From Spirochaetota bacterium (GTDB taxonomy: Bacteria > Spirochaetota > Spirochaetia > Sphaerochaetales > Sphaerochaetaceae): a stretch of DNA of 64,000 bases. A model generated the notes under the pieces. It was not told the origin of the DNA, searched no databases, and saw nothing but the letters and a program-made list of their open reading frames with translations. Positions 34,408 through 44,263 of this stretch are shown piece after piece. The position numbers were made by a program, and so were the translations under genes. How positions within the stretch are numbered: the stretch's first letter is position 1; each line of letters starts with the position of its first letter. The stretch covers positions 1 through 64,000 of the forward strand of contig JAEXDQ010000002.1 in the NCBI GenBank assembly GCA_023401595.1. Direction: 5' to 3'.

Positions 34408-35478
34408 TTACATCGGAAACGAAGCGGCCGCTTCGAGTCCGGCGTCTTCATCCAGGCCGAAACAGATGTTCATGTTCTGCACCGCTTGTCCGGCGGCGCC
34501 CTTTTCCAGATTGTCTATCGCCCCGACGACGATGATGCGTCCGGTACGGCTGTCGAGCTTCCAACCGATATCACAACGGTTGCTCCCCTTGACCCAACGG
34601 GTCTCCGGCAGATTTCCTTCCCCCAGAACTCGGACGAACCGCTCTCCATCGTAACAGTTCCCATAGGCCTGCGAGATCTGTTCAGCGGTCACCCCACCCT
34701 TGAGCTTGGCGTAGCAAGTGGCGAGAATGCCCCGGTCCATCGGAACAAGATGCGGCGTGAACTGCAACACGATACCCTTGCCGGACGTCCCCCCGCTGGC
34801 GACCCAGGACAGCTGCTCCTCGATTTCGGGCGTATGCCGGTGGTTGGCCACCCCGTACGCCTTGATATTCTCGTTGCATTCGCAGTAGAGGGAACCAAGC
34901 TTCTCGGACCGGCCAGCACCCGACACCCCGGATTTCGCATCGATGACGATGCTGTCGGGTTCAATCAGCCCACTCCTGAGCAACGGCGTCAGGGAAAGGA
35001 TTGAACAGGTCGTGTAGCAACCGGGGTTGGCGATCAGGCGGCTGTGGGCGACCCGATTCCGATACAGCTCGCACAGTCCGTACACAGCCTGCCCCAGCAA
35101 GTCCACGGAGCCATGCTTGACCTTGTACCAGGCTTCGTATACTTGCGGATCGCTCAGACGATAATCGGCTCCCAGGTCGATGACGACGCATTTCTTCAGG
35201 ATATCCGCATTGACCTGGTTCGAAGCGATACCTGCCGGCAACGCAAGGAACAGCACATCGCAGGCGTCGGCGGCATTGGCGATATTGTCATCGTCCAGCA
35301 CAAGGTCGCAGACTCCCCTCATATTCGGGTAGATATCGGAGAACACCTTTCCCGCGTAGGAATGGGAACCGGCGTAGACCAGCCGTACCTGCGGATGACG
35401 GCACAGCAGACGTACCAATTCACTCCCGGCATATCCCGTAGCTCCGATGATCCCCGCCTTGATCTTGGTCCTGACCAT
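34408..35478 (-). CDS. argC: N-acetyl-gamma-glutamyl-phosphate reductase
   Basis: The protein has 356 residues. The dinucleotide-binding loop GATGYAGSELVRLL is at the N-terminus, and the catalytic Cys is in ANPGCYTTCSIL near residue 160, followed by DAKSGVSGAGR. It reduces N-acetylglutamyl phosphate to the semialdehyde with NADPH. AGGAGA precedes the ATG by eight bases. It is the first gene of the arg operon, with an AT-rich promoter region upstream. The gap to argJ is 46 bases. Confidence 0.95.
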   Translation of the reverse strand: MVRTKIKAGIIGATGYAGSELVRLLCRHPQVRLVYAGSHSYAGKVFSDIYPNMRGVCDLVLDDDNIANAADACDVLFLALPAGIASNQVNADILKKCVVIDLGADYRLSDPQVYEAWYKVKHGSVDLLGQAVYGLCELYRNRVAHSRLIANPGCYTTCSILSLTPLLRSGLIEPDSIVIDAKSGVSGAGRSEKLGSLYCECNENIKAYGVANHRHTPEIEEQLSWVASGGTSGKGIVLQFTPHLVPMDRGILATCYAKLKGGVTAEQISQAYGNCYDGERFVRVLGEGNLPETRWVKGSNRCDIGWKLDSRTGRIIVVGAIDNLEKGAAGQAVQNMNICFGLDEDAGLEAAASFPM

Positions 35479-35510
35479 TGTCGTATTCTCCTATGATTCT
35501 CATCAAAATT

Positions 35511-35575
35511 AGCATAATTATACAACAATCATCCGTTTTGGCTAGTATATATGCATAAATTTTCATTAATATCGG
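35511..35575 (-). promoter_or_regulatory. arg operon promoter region
   Basis: On the minus strand TATAAT (35522-35517) is a perfect -10 box 38 bases before argC. The -35 region is poor, which suits a regulated promoter. Just upstream, ATTTATGCATATAT (about 35547-35560) is loosely like an ArgR half-site pair (ARG-box pattern around TGCAT). The assignment to ArgR is a guess. Confidence 0.45.
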
Positions 35576-35733
35576 TAAGAATATTCAAAAAACGCAACGT
35601 GGCATGGTTGAAAAAGGACGGCAAGGGCGATCAAACAAGAATGAACGCCTTGTTACGGGAGGTGATGGGGAAAAAAGCTGCCAGCACGATTCTCAGATGA
35701 CGGGCAAAACAGCTAACGCCCTTGCGGGAATGG

Positions 35734-37137
35734 CTAGCAGCCTTCCACTAGCAGGACATCGCTCCTACAGGATGCCAAGGAACGCAACTTGTCGGTGAAG
35801 CCCCCCATGCTGAACAGGACATATTGAACGTCAGGAACACCAAACCACGACGACAAAGCACGTCCTCGACGTTCCAAAGCGAAAAGGACATCATCATCCT
35901 TTGGAGAAAGAGAGTATTTGCACTCCCCTACGACCATATTCCGAGTTCCCTCTGACAGCGCGACGATATCCGTCTCATCCGTCACCCTTCCCCAATAGCG
36001 TCCGACCTTCTCCACCGGGAATTTCCAGGAACCGGCCGCAGACAAAGACCACATACGTTCCCTGCAGACATCCTCATACACGAACGCCGCATGTCGTTGC
36101 ACAAAGTTCCTTTTCAAGTTATCGAATACCACTTGATCTTCACCACGCTCCAAATAGTTCTGCCATGGATAGACAAATTTGAACCAGAAAGCTATATAAT
36201 TATCGGTAATTCGATACAGGCCGCTTTTGCTTTTCTCAGGATTACTCTCAAAAACCGGAACCTCCCGTTCAACCAAATCCAAATCTGACAAGATTTTCAA
36301 ATAACTTGTCAAATCAGTAGCCTTGACGGAAAGGACGGTAGCGATATCATTGAGCTTATGATTGCCAAAAGCTATTGTCCGCAACAAAGAAAAATATGAT
36401 CCAATCTGCTTTACTTCTTTCTGTAACAAGAAATATGGCTCTTCATACAGAAAACTGCCAGGATTCAGGATATTTTGCTTGATCAGGCCGAACAAATCGC
36501 CTTGGCCTTGAAACGCTTCGATATACCTTGGGACACCTCCCGTTATTGCATATCTGTCAACCAAATCCCGTCCTTTGAGGCTTGCGAAAAAATCACCATA
36601 GCGTGCAAAGGGGATTTGCTTCAGCTTCAATTGAGCAGTACGACGTCCATACAATGGGGAGGAATATGCGAGCGTCTGTGTTTTCATGAGCGAAACCAAG
36701 GAGCCCGACAACACCAACATGATGTTGGCCTCGGAAAAGACAAGGTCCCATATTTTCTGGACGATGGAGGGAAAAGCTGGGTTGCAGACTCCAAGATACT
36801 GGAATTCATCTATCACCAGGATTTTTTTCCGCTCTGGGTGATATTGGGCAAACAACCTGCATGAGTCTTCCCACGAAGCGGTAGATACGGCAAGAAGGTC
36901 ATTGCCTAGATACTCCCCGCACAGCTTCCTGAACACCGCAAGGTTTTGGTTTTCTGATTCTTCCGTCACCAGGAAATATAGAGAGTCGGCCTCATGCTTT
37001 TTCAGGAACTCTGCAATCAATCGGGTCTTGCCAGTACGCCTGCGTCCATATATGACGACAAAAGAAGCCTGAGGTAGCGCATACTGCTTTTCCAGCAGAG
37101 CCATTTCCTTGTCCCTGTCGATGAATTTCGTAGCCAT
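35734..37137 (-). CDS. AAA-family ATPase with DUF234-type C-terminus
   Basis: The protein has 467 residues. Walker A is VIYGRRRTGKTRLI near residues 28-41 and Walker B KILVIDEFQYLG near 105-115, with VLSGSLVSLM as the sensor region. A winged helix (LNDIATVLSVKATDLTSYL) follows near 270, and the C-terminal DUF234 part has DIVALSEGTRNMVVGECKYS, a possible PD-(D/E)xK remnant. The family is common in archaea and anaerobes, often with a defence or mobile flavour, but the function is unknown. It is less G+C-rich than its neighbours and stands alone between the arg operon and the epimerase gene, so it may be an acquired single gene. The ribosome site is weak. Confidence 0.85.
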   Translation of the reverse strand: MATKFIDRDKEMALLEKQYALPQASFVVIYGRRRTGKTRLIAEFLKKHEADSLYFLVTEESENQNLAVFRKLCGEYLGNDLLAVSTASWEDSCRLFAQYHPERKKILVIDEFQYLGVCNPAFPSIVQKIWDLVFSEANIMLVLSGSLVSLMKTQTLAYSSPLYGRRTAQLKLKQIPFARYGDFFASLKGRDLVDRYAITGGVPRYIEAFQGQGDLFGLIKQNILNPGSFLYEEPYFLLQKEVKQIGSYFSLLRTIAFGNHKLNDIATVLSVKATDLTSYLKILSDLDLVEREVPVFESNPEKSKSGLYRITDNYIAFWFKFVYPWQNYLERGEDQVVFDNLKRNFVQRHAAFVYEDVCRERMWSLSAAGSWKFPVEKVGRYWGRVTDETDIVALSEGTRNMVVGECKYSLSPKDDDVLFALERRGRALSSWFGVPDVQYVLFSMGGFTDKLRSLASCRSDVLLVEGC

Positions 37138-37242
37138 GTAATTATTATAATCCTATTTATTATATTTTGAAATATATTATTTTAAAAACATGCATGGAAA
37201 GTACTCCGATATTGCAAACTGTGCAATACAACAGAAGAAGGT

Positions 37243-38538
37243 TCAGCCCCTTCCTTGCATCTCATCCAGCAGTTCCACCAGCAGGATCAGGTTCCTAGTG
37301 ATGTGATAGGGATCCTTCACCGGTAGCGCTACGACCTTGTCCTCCGGCGTCCCGTCGCGGCGAAGTATCTGAAGCCATTCGCCAGTCTCCTTGTCCGGGT
37401 TCGGGAAATGACTGAACACATAGTCACGCACCCTGTCGTGCCATGTCAGAAACGCTTCGTCGCCGCTCAGACGATAACAGAGCATCGTCGTATACAGCGC
37501 CTCGGAATGAACCCACCAGAGCTTGTCGCCCCAGCCGGAGACCACTTGCCGGAACATCGGCTCCGCTTCGACCTCGGGAGGATTCGTCCCATCATCGACA
37601 GGAGCCCCGCCCTTGACCGCCGCATAATGGAGGACTCCTCCAAATTGGTCGTCCCACCCTACTTCCAACGCTCGCCTGACGATGGCGCAAATACGGGGGA
37701 CTCTATCATTCTTTCCTAAAATCCGGGCAGAATCGGCTATGAACCACATGTCCTCGATCGTATGGCCGGGGTTTGCGTGCATGCCGAGCAGATTGTCGAT
37801 GAACCCGTTGTCTGAACTGCGGATTACCTCGTGGACCGTATCGGAGGCATCGGCGAAATGCTCAAGGACATCAGATGAAAAACGATCGAGCTTCGCCAGC
37901 AGCTCATTACAATACCGTGCGTCCATGACCTGCGCGGCGTCATACAGTTCCTTGGTGACGTTGTCCAGGATCATCGGAATACCATGGGCCCGGTATTCCG
38001 GGGAAAGCGGATACGGAAGGGTGTTGAACCGGCCTTCGTCGATTCGGCGCAAGACTGAACGGTAGAGCTTCTTAGCAAAACCATACGCCGCCGTATCGCC
38101 GCTGGAAAGTCCGTACCGGGCGAGTCCCGCCACGACGAAACAGTCGGCGTAGACGCTGGAATCCAACGGCATGCCGTCGGAGACAGGCTTCGCCCGGCCA
38201 GCCTCATCCATCAGGAACGTACAACGCCAGTCTTCACACCCCAGCAGACAGTGAGCCATGAGGAAATCGGCGCCGTTCTTCGCCAAAGCGAGGAAACGGG
38301 AGCGTTCGTCGGCAGAAAACAGATTGGAGGGCGTGGCGGCAAGCTTGCTGAACATCCAGACGAAGCGTCCCTGGCTCCACGTATACTTGTCGGTGCTGAC
38401 CAAATTCCGGCCTGAATTGTCATAGCAGTTGTAATATCCGCCATGAACCTCGTCGAGACAACGGGGCAACCAGTATGCGAGAATATTGTCTTTCAGTTCC
38501 CGTGCGTAAAGCTCACGGTACAGTCTCAAATCTTTCAT
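37243..38538 (-). CDS. AGE-family sugar epimerase/isomerase
   Basis: The protein has 431 residues from the ATG at 38538 (GGAGG four bases upstream); the longer frame lacks a site. The (alpha/alpha)6-barrel family N-acylglucosamine 2-epimerase shows HGGYYNCYDNSGR, YTWSQGRFVWMFSKL, a central HANPGHTIEDMWF with the catalytic His, and DKLWWVHSEALYTTML near the end. Members interconvert GlcNAc and ManNAc, or mannose-type sugars and cellobiose; the substrate is not fixed here. With nagA and nagB within 7 kb, an amino sugar is conceivable. No close operon partner: about 100 bases lie between it and the ATPase, and 300 to the transporter. Confidence 0.85.
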   Translation of the reverse strand: MKDLRLYRELYARELKDNILAYWLPRCLDEVHGGYYNCYDNSGRNLVSTDKYTWSQGRFVWMFSKLAATPSNLFSADERSRFLALAKNGADFLMAHCLLGCEDWRCTFLMDEAGRAKPVSDGMPLDSSVYADCFVVAGLARYGLSSGDTAAYGFAKKLYRSVLRRIDEGRFNTLPYPLSPEYRAHGIPMILDNVTKELYDAAQVMDARYCNELLAKLDRFSSDVLEHFADASDTVHEVIRSSDNGFIDNLLGMHANPGHTIEDMWFIADSARILGKNDRVPRICAIVRRALEVGWDDQFGGVLHYAAVKGGAPVDDGTNPPEVEAEPMFRQVVSGWGDKLWWVHSEALYTTMLCYRLSGDEAFLTWHDRVRDYVFSHFPNPDKETGEWLQILRRDGTPEDKVVALPVKDPYHITRNLILLVELLDEMQGRG

Positions 38539-38839
38539 ATATCCTCCCGAACTTGCTTCACTGGCTGTTTGAATCACCGGGACTTCCGGACAGAACGCTT
38601 CATGCTGCCGGGGCTATCCATGTCGCCGGCATCGCTCAGGTACCTGGCATCGCCCATGTTGTCGCCAGCCCCACCAGCTACGATCCAAGGTGGCCGCGAC
38701 AGGCGTCACGCTACAACCTTATGAGCCAACGGACAGGGACAATCCACAAGAGGCTCTTTCCCAAGGTAGACAAAAAGGGCGCCGCACAAGCTCAACGAAC
38801 CTGAACGACACCCCGCATGGGAAAACACAAGGAGAAGCA
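38539..38839. other. Intergenic stretch without a gene
   Basis: About 300 bases with imperfect internal repeats of GGCATCGC/CCATGTTGTCGCC type near 38620-38665. No terminator for the downstream end of the transporter operon and no clear promoter could be identified. Confidence 0.35.
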
Positions 38840-40579
38840 TCAACCCATCTTGAAAGCGGAAGACATCTTGTTGCCCTGGGATCTGTTCATGCCATAGACG
38901 ATCGCAAAGACGACCACCAGCAGCACGACGGACAAGGCGCTCGCCTCACCGAGCTTGCCGTCGGCTACCGCCCCGTAGATCTGAATCGGCACGGTACGGG
39001 TACGGCCGCTGTACAACAGAATCGTAGTACTCAGCTCCTGCAACAGGGTGGTCAACGTCAGAATCGAACCGGAAATGATCGCCGGCAGAATCAAAGGCAC
39101 GCTTACTTTTCTGAACGTATAGAACCAGGACGCTCCCATGATCGTCGAAGCCTCCTCCAGCGAAGGATTGAGCTGCGTCAGACTCGCCGCCACTGAACGA
39201 TAGACGTACGGGGTACGGCGAATCATGTAGGAGATGACGATGATCGTATACGTACCAGTCAGACGGATGGCGCTGCTGCCGCTGAAGGCAGAGAGCAACG
39301 CGATCGAAACGACCGTCCCGGGGAGGATGAACGGAGCCATGACCGACAAATCGAGCAAGGCCGCGCCCTTAGGCTTCTTACGCTCCGTGATGTAAGCGAC
39401 CAGGCTCCCCAGCACCGCGCAGAGCAATGTCGCGAGAATTGAGAGGTAGAACGAGTTGAAAAGCTCTCTGTGCGAATACTTGGGAATCCGTATGTAGTTC
39501 TGGAGCGTGAAGCCCTCAGGGAACAGCCCTACCCATTTTGTAAAGAACGACATGATGATGATCGTCAGCTGCGGCAGCAGGGAGGCGACCAATATGATCA
39601 GGCAGAATACCATGGCGACGATTTTGATTCCCTTGCCCTCGTGCAGCTTCATCTCGGAGCGGGAGGCGGAAATCGTTTCATATTCATGCTTGCTGACCAT
39701 GTATTTCTGGGCCCATAGCACGATAGCCGTGATCAGTACGTTCACGACGGCAATCGAAGACGCCCCGTTGATGTTCCAGAAACCATTGACCTCGAAGTAT
39801 ATCAATGTCGGCAACACATAGGTGTCGCCACCGATCATAGCCGGAATACCGAAGTTGCCGATAGCTCGGACGAACACCAGCAGCGCCGCCGCGCCGAGGC
39901 TGGGCAACACCAGCGGAAACGTGACGGTCCGCAGGATACGACCCTTCTTCGCACCCATGAGCATCGCGGCCTCCTCCAGCAACGGATTGGCCGAGGCGAA
40001 CGCTCCATAGGCAAGCTGGAATACGAACGGATAGTACGTCAACGTCATGCACAGTATCATGCCGAACATGCCGTAGATACTCGGAACCGTGATTCCGAAC
40101 GGAGACAGCAACCAGTTGAGGAACACCCTGACGATACCGTTGCGGCCCATCAGGATGACCCATGTGAACGCCCCGACGAACGACGGCATGATAACCGGCA
40201 GGATGCCGAGGGACAGGATGAGGTTCTTGCCGGGCATCTTCACCCTGGCGACGAAATACCCCATCGGGATACCGATCACCAACGTCAGCAACGTGACGCT
40301 GATGGACACCACGAAGGAATTGTACAGACTCTTGCGATACAGCCGGGAAGTGGCGAACTGCTTGAACCCATCCAGGCTGAACCCGTGGAACGCCAGATCG
40401 TCGGCGGGAGCCATGAAGGCCCGGACCAGCGTCGTGAGCATCGGATACAGCAGGAAGACGGCGAGAAAGATCATCGGTATGGCGAAGACAAGGTACTGGG
40501 TGAAGTCCTTTTGAAAAAAGCGCTTCGTCTTGCTCTCCGCGCCGATCACCTCCATGGAGGGACCCGTTGTTTTCTTCAT
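38840..40579 (-). CDS. ABC permease, two-domain, Fe(III)-type (FbpB-like)
   Basis: The protein has 579 residues and about 12 membrane helices, a fusion of two permease halves. Each half carries an EAA loop that contacts the ATPase: EEAAMLMGAKKGRILRTV near residue 205 and EEASTIMGASWFYTFRKV near 480. Fused permeases of this kind belong to the FbpB/AfuB class (ferric iron), and also to related 2-aminoethylphosphonate or thiamine importers, so the substrate stays open. The ATG overlaps the ATPase stop as ATGA. Gene order on the minus strand is binding protein, ATPase, permease. Confidence 0.88.
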   Translation of the reverse strand: MKKTTGPSMEVIGAESKTKRFFQKDFTQYLVFAIPMIFLAVFLLYPMLTTLVRAFMAPADDLAFHGFSLDGFKQFATSRLYRKSLYNSFVVSISVTLLTLVIGIPMGYFVARVKMPGKNLILSLGILPVIMPSFVGAFTWVILMGRNGIVRVFLNWLLSPFGITVPSIYGMFGMILCMTLTYYPFVFQLAYGAFASANPLLEEAAMLMGAKKGRILRTVTFPLVLPSLGAAALLVFVRAIGNFGIPAMIGGDTYVLPTLIYFEVNGFWNINGASSIAVVNVLITAIVLWAQKYMVSKHEYETISASRSEMKLHEGKGIKIVAMVFCLIILVASLLPQLTIIIMSFFTKWVGLFPEGFTLQNYIRIPKYSHRELFNSFYLSILATLLCAVLGSLVAYITERKKPKGAALLDLSVMAPFILPGTVVSIALLSAFSGSSAIRLTGTYTIIVISYMIRRTPYVYRSVAASLTQLNPSLEEASTIMGASWFYTFRKVSVPLILPAIISGSILTLTTLLQELSTTILLYSGRTRTVPIQIYGAVADGKLGEASALSVVLLVVVFAIVYGMNRSQGNKMSSAFKMG

Positions 40580-41697
40580 TCCCTGCCCTCCTTGGTGAAA
40601 AGCGAAGCCACATCAGGCTTCACACTGACATACACATCGTCGTGTTCCTTCACATTCGGAACCATTCCCGGCATATCGATCTCAAAAATGGTTTCGGAAA
40701 CGGAAGAAGGAAGCTCAACCTCATACCGGACGAATTGACCAAGATGCTGGATGATCTTCACGGCGCCTTTGACGCTTTTTTCAACCGGCTCTTTCGAAAC
40801 GACCAGCATCTCCGGTCGAGCCCCTACAAGGATATCGGCGCCGACAGGCAGCTGGTCGACATGGCAATGCTCCTTACGGACGGGGACTACGAGGCCGGTA
40901 CCGTTGACCTTGCAGAACACGGTGGAGTTTTCAATAGCGGATACGGACGCGGAGAAGAAATTCATCTTGCCGATGAAGTTCGAGACGAAAGCGTTCTTCG
41001 GCTGAGTATACAGCTCATCGGACGTACCGATCTGTTCGACGATACCCTTGCGGAGAACCGCCAGACGGTCGCCTACCGCCATCGCCTCTTCCTGGTCATG
41101 GGTGACGAAGATGGTGGTGATGTTCGTCGCCTTCTGTATCCGGCGGATTTCCGCGCGCATGTACCGCCTGAGCTTCGCGTCAAGGTTGGCGAGAGGTTCG
41201 TCCAGCAGCAGAATGTCGGGATCATAGACCAAAGCGCGAGCGATGGCGACGCGCTGCTGCTGCCCGCCGGACAACCCGGTGGGGCTTGGGTTACGCTTCA
41301 GCTCCTCCTGCAGCCCGACTAGCTCCATCACCTCGGTGACCTTGCGCTTGACCTCGGCGTCGGGGGTCTTGCGAACCCGCAGCCCATAGGCGACGTTCTC
41401 AAAAATGGTCATGTGGGGATACAGGGCAAAGCTTTGGAAGACCATGCCGATGTTCCGTTTATACGGCGGAATAGTGGAGATATCGACATCCCCATACAGC
41501 ATCTTGCCCGAAGAAATCGTCTCCAGGCCCGCGGTACTGCGAAGCAACGTCGTCTTTCCACACCCTGAGGGGCCCAGCAGGCAGAACAGCTCCCCTGCGT
41601 TGATGGTGAAGGATACATCCTTCAAGGCGTGTACGGGATTCTTCCCCTTCTCGTCATATATCTTGTTAACCGCTTCGTATGTCAAATTCTGGCTCAT
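40576..41697 (-). CDS. ABC ATPase, FbpC/PotA class
   Basis: The protein has 373 residues from the ATG at 41697 (GGAGA nine bases upstream). Walker A is LLGPSGCGKTTLL, the Q-loop MVFQSFALYPHM, the signature LSGGQQQRVAIARAL, Walker B ILLLDEPLANLD, and the switch His VTHDQEEAMAVGD. A C-terminal TOBE-like regulatory part (about 240-373, VGARPEMLVV) is typical of importers for iron, sugars, spermidine or sulfate. It powers the two-domain permease, with which it overlaps by four bases. Confidence 0.92.
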   Translation of the reverse strand: MSQNLTYEAVNKIYDEKGKNPVHALKDVSFTINAGELFCLLGPSGCGKTTLLRSTAGLETISSGKMLYGDVDISTIPPYKRNIGMVFQSFALYPHMTIFENVAYGLRVRKTPDAEVKRKVTEVMELVGLQEELKRNPSPTGLSGGQQQRVAIARALVYDPDILLLDEPLANLDAKLRRYMRAEIRRIQKATNITTIFVTHDQEEAMAVGDRLAVLRKGIVEQIGTSDELYTQPKNAFVSNFIGKMNFFSASVSAIENSTVFCKVNGTGLVVPVRKEHCHVDQLPVGADILVGARPEMLVVSKEPVEKSVKGAVKIIQHLGQFVRYEVELPSSVSETIFEIDMPGMVPNVKEHDDVYVSVKPDVASLFTKEGRE

Positions 41698-41731
41698 CTG
41701 GATGGTCTCCTGAAAAAGGTGTCTCGCAAAG

Positions 41732-41769
41732 AAAAAAAAGGGACTTGTCGGCATTGCTCGGCAAGTCCC
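41732..41769 (-). terminator. Intrinsic terminator between binding-protein and ATPase genes
   Basis: On the minus strand GGGGACTTGCCG and CGACAAGTCCC form a stem, followed by eight T. It lies inside the operon, directly after the binding-protein gene, so it probably lets excess binding protein be made relative to the ATPase and permease. Confidence 0.85.
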
Positions 41770-41784
41770 CCGTAAACCGGCTTG

Positions 41785-42780
41785 CTATAGCAATCCGTTG
41801 AATTGGGTCACCAGCGATTTCTTGATGCTGGCGGCTTCCTTCGCATCGTAAGTGAAGAACGTCATGTCGGCGAGGTCGGGCAGATGCTTCGGCCCAGAGA
41901 TCGCAGTGGAAATCGGGCGGCGGAAACATTCGTCACGGACGATCACGAACGCTTCGTCGCTCGTCATGAAGTCGATGAACTTCTGCGCGGAATCAAGGTT
42001 CGCGCAATTGGCGAGGATGGCGGAACCTTCGACGCGATGCCCCGTTCCCTCTTCAGGAAGGACATAGGCGACAGGGTCGCCGGCGTCGATCTTCTTGGCG
42101 ATGTTCGCTTCGCCAGTCACCGTGATCGCATATTCGCCGCGGGCAACGGAGTCCGGACCGGCGGTAGAGGAAGCGACATAGGTAGCGTTCTTTACGACAT
42201 CCGCCACGAAATCCATACCATAGAGCTTGTTCATCATATACAGCTGGGCATAGGAAGAACCGGAAGACGCCGGATTGCCGAGGACGACTTCGCCACGGTA
42301 CTTCGGATCGGCGAGATCCTTCCAGGACTTGGGTGCGTCGGCTTCGGAAAGCATGTTGGTATTGTACATGATCGCCTGCAACGGCATGGAAGTACCGTAA
42401 TACTTCGGAACGTCGGCGCCGTCGCGGTTTTCCGGTGCGAACGCATCGTGATTGGCGCACTTGTACGGCTGCAGCATGTCATAGATCTGGTCAAGGTTCT
42501 CGGTACCCATCAGAAGGATGACATCGCCTTCCGGCTTCGGCCATTCGGTCTTGACGCGGGTCACCAGATCTCCGGAACCAGCACGGATGATGGTCACCTT
42601 GATATTCGGATACAGCTCATTGAATTTCGCGACAAGTTTTTCAGCTTCGCCCTCTGATGCGGCGCTATAGATGGTCAGCTTGCCGGTTCCGCCAGCCACG
42701 CTGGTTTCCGCCGCTCCCTGAGCGGTAACGAATCCCACAAGAACAACCAGCATCAGAAGTACAGCGATTGTCTTTTTCAT
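41785..42780 (-). CDS. Periplasmic binding protein of the Fe(III)-type ABC importer
   Basis: The protein has 331 residues. A signal peptide ends in VTAQGAAETS. The mature part begins KLTIYSAASEGEAEKLVAKF, the typical first strand of FbpA/AfuA-class proteins, and contains PLQAIMYNTNML and SGSSYAQLYMMNKLYG. Iron coordination needs Tyr pairs; KYYGTS is at hand but a clean FbpA YY motif is absent, so phosphonates or another anion remain possible. GGAGG precedes the ATG by six bases. It is the first gene of the transporter operon, with a terminator after it. Confidence 0.85.
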   Translation of the reverse strand: MKKTIAVLLMLVVLVGFVTAQGAAETSVAGGTGKLTIYSAASEGEAEKLVAKFNELYPNIKVTIIRAGSGDLVTRVKTEWPKPEGDVILLMGTENLDQIYDMLQPYKCANHDAFAPENRDGADVPKYYGTSMPLQAIMYNTNMLSEADAPKSWKDLADPKYRGEVVLGNPASSGSSYAQLYMMNKLYGMDFVADVVKNATYVASSTAGPDSVARGEYAITVTGEANIAKKIDAGDPVAYVLPEEGTGHRVEGSAILANCANLDSAQKFIDFMTSDEAFVIVRDECFRRPISTAISGPKHLPDLADMTFFTYDAKEAASIKKSLVTQFNGLL

Positions 42781-43041
42781 ACTAATCCTCCTCCTATAGA
42801 AATCATACAGTTCTGAAGGCCCGTATCGCGGGCTTGCTTCGCTTCGACCAACCCCATCCTACGACATCGCAACGCCAAGGCCGTACAATGTACGGTCCAC
42901 GACCATGCGTTTGGCAACATGGTTTTTACTATCGAAGATTTCCAGTATCAGTATATTCCGATATTTTACATTTCACAAGAAAAATTTTCTTTTTCTGTTC
43001 TTTTTTATTTTACAATCATACAAAAGAAAACAAACGAAGAA

Positions 43042-43938
43042 CTAATTTGAGTAAAATGCAAGCAATTCATCCAAGGAAACCATATTCCCGACAGGGTTCT
43101 GAAGCGTTTCAAGAACCAAGTTCACCGGGAGGTCCTTTGTGAGACGGATTATTTCCGCGGCGGGAAACCCCGCGGCATTGAAATCACCATGGGAATCTTC
43201 GAGGATATCGCCGTCCGAAGGATTGGAATGCAGATGCAAGGATACGATACGTCCGGAACCAAGCATCCTTTCCACGGCGGGAAGGAACTCGAACCCGAAT
43301 ACAAAGTGGGACACCCACAAATGACCTACGTCAAGGCAGAAACGCAGCTGAGGGGGAAAGGCTTCCAGTTCTTCGGGCTGCATATACAGATAGCCGGCGC
43401 GGGGATTGAGATTCTCCACCGCCAAAGTGATACCCATGCCCAAAAGCCGCTCGGAGACTCTCGCGACATGTTCCGTCATGACGGAGAAACGGCGCCGATA
43501 CCCTTCGGTATCCAGAATATCCCGCCGGGCGATATAGCCCTTCTTCCTCCCGATATAGTCCTGGAATTCGGGTCCTTTCATCAATTCGGCGCGTCCGGCG
43601 TAGTTGGAGCTGACCCGCTGGTCGGTCAGGTAGCCGGGGTGCAGGACCATGATATCGGCACCGAATCGAAGGGCGGTGCGGGCGCTACGCATCAGCATCG
43701 TCTCACTTTCCTGTATGACCACGGGGTCGTTGCTTCCGAAATTGGGGAAATAGGGTTCCATCGGTGAACAGGCGTGTAGCGACACGACCCTGCCGGCGAT
43801 CAACGGCGCGGCTTTCTCCAGGAAATCCTCGCTCATGTTGTAGGCCAGCTCGAAACGAGCCTCGGGATACGCCTCGATACAGGCGGCAATCTCGTCGCAT
43901 GTTTTGAAACCGACCAATGAAATAGCTTTTTTCTTCAT
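43042..43938 (-). CDS. TIM-barrel sugar-phosphate isomerase/epimerase-like enzyme
   Basis: The protein has 298 residues from ATG 43938 (MKKKAISLVGF). A longer frame exists, but its start lacks a good site and the extra residues resemble nothing. The xylose isomerase-like barrel (PF01261) shows RVVSLHACSPM, IMVLHPGYLTD, LAVENLNPRAGYL, LRFCLDVGHLWVSH and IVSLHLHSNPSDGD, carrying Glu, Asp and His residues for a divalent metal. It probably isomerises or epimerises a sugar or sugar acid. It follows nagB by about 325 bases and may have its own promoter (TACAAT near 44022). Exact reaction unknown. Confidence 0.75.
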   Translation of the reverse strand: MKKKAISLVGFKTCDEIAACIEAYPEARFELAYNMSEDFLEKAAPLIAGRVVSLHACSPMEPYFPNFGSNDPVVIQESETMLMRSARTALRFGADIMVLHPGYLTDQRVSSNYAGRAELMKGPEFQDYIGRKKGYIARRDILDTEGYRRRFSVMTEHVARVSERLLGMGITLAVENLNPRAGYLYMQPEELEAFPPQLRFCLDVGHLWVSHFVFGFEFLPAVERMLGSGRIVSLHLHSNPSDGDILEDSHGDFNAAGFPAAEIIRLTKDLPVNLVLETLQNPVGNMVSLDELLAFYSN

Positions 43939-44263
43939 ACCATATCCTGTCGCCGGAATATAAGGGCGCGCCTCACAGGATTCATCCTCCCGGCTATATT
44001 CTTCCATACTCTTCTCAAGATATTGTACCAAGCTTTTCCAAACAAAACCAGAAAAAGAAAACAAAACGAAAGAAAAGCAAAGCCTATCGACATCCGTCCC
44101 CTCGATCTCCGGAACATCCATGCACTCAGCCGCCGGCACGACAGCTCGAAAAACACAAGGGTGGGGACACACAGGATACCCTCACCGCCTGGCGGTACAG
44201 AAGCGCTGCCGGGCGGTAAGCCGGATTCACAGGGCAAAGAGACGGAACGTCTTGGAAAAAATC
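43939..44263 (-). other. Intergenic region upstream of the TIM-barrel gene
   Basis: About 325 bases without a supported gene. A purine/pyrimidine-biased stretch (44035-44080) and a possible -10 box TACAAT (minus, 44027-44022) suggest a promoter for the TIM-barrel gene. An alternative longer N-terminus of that gene would cover part of it. Confidence 0.35.
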
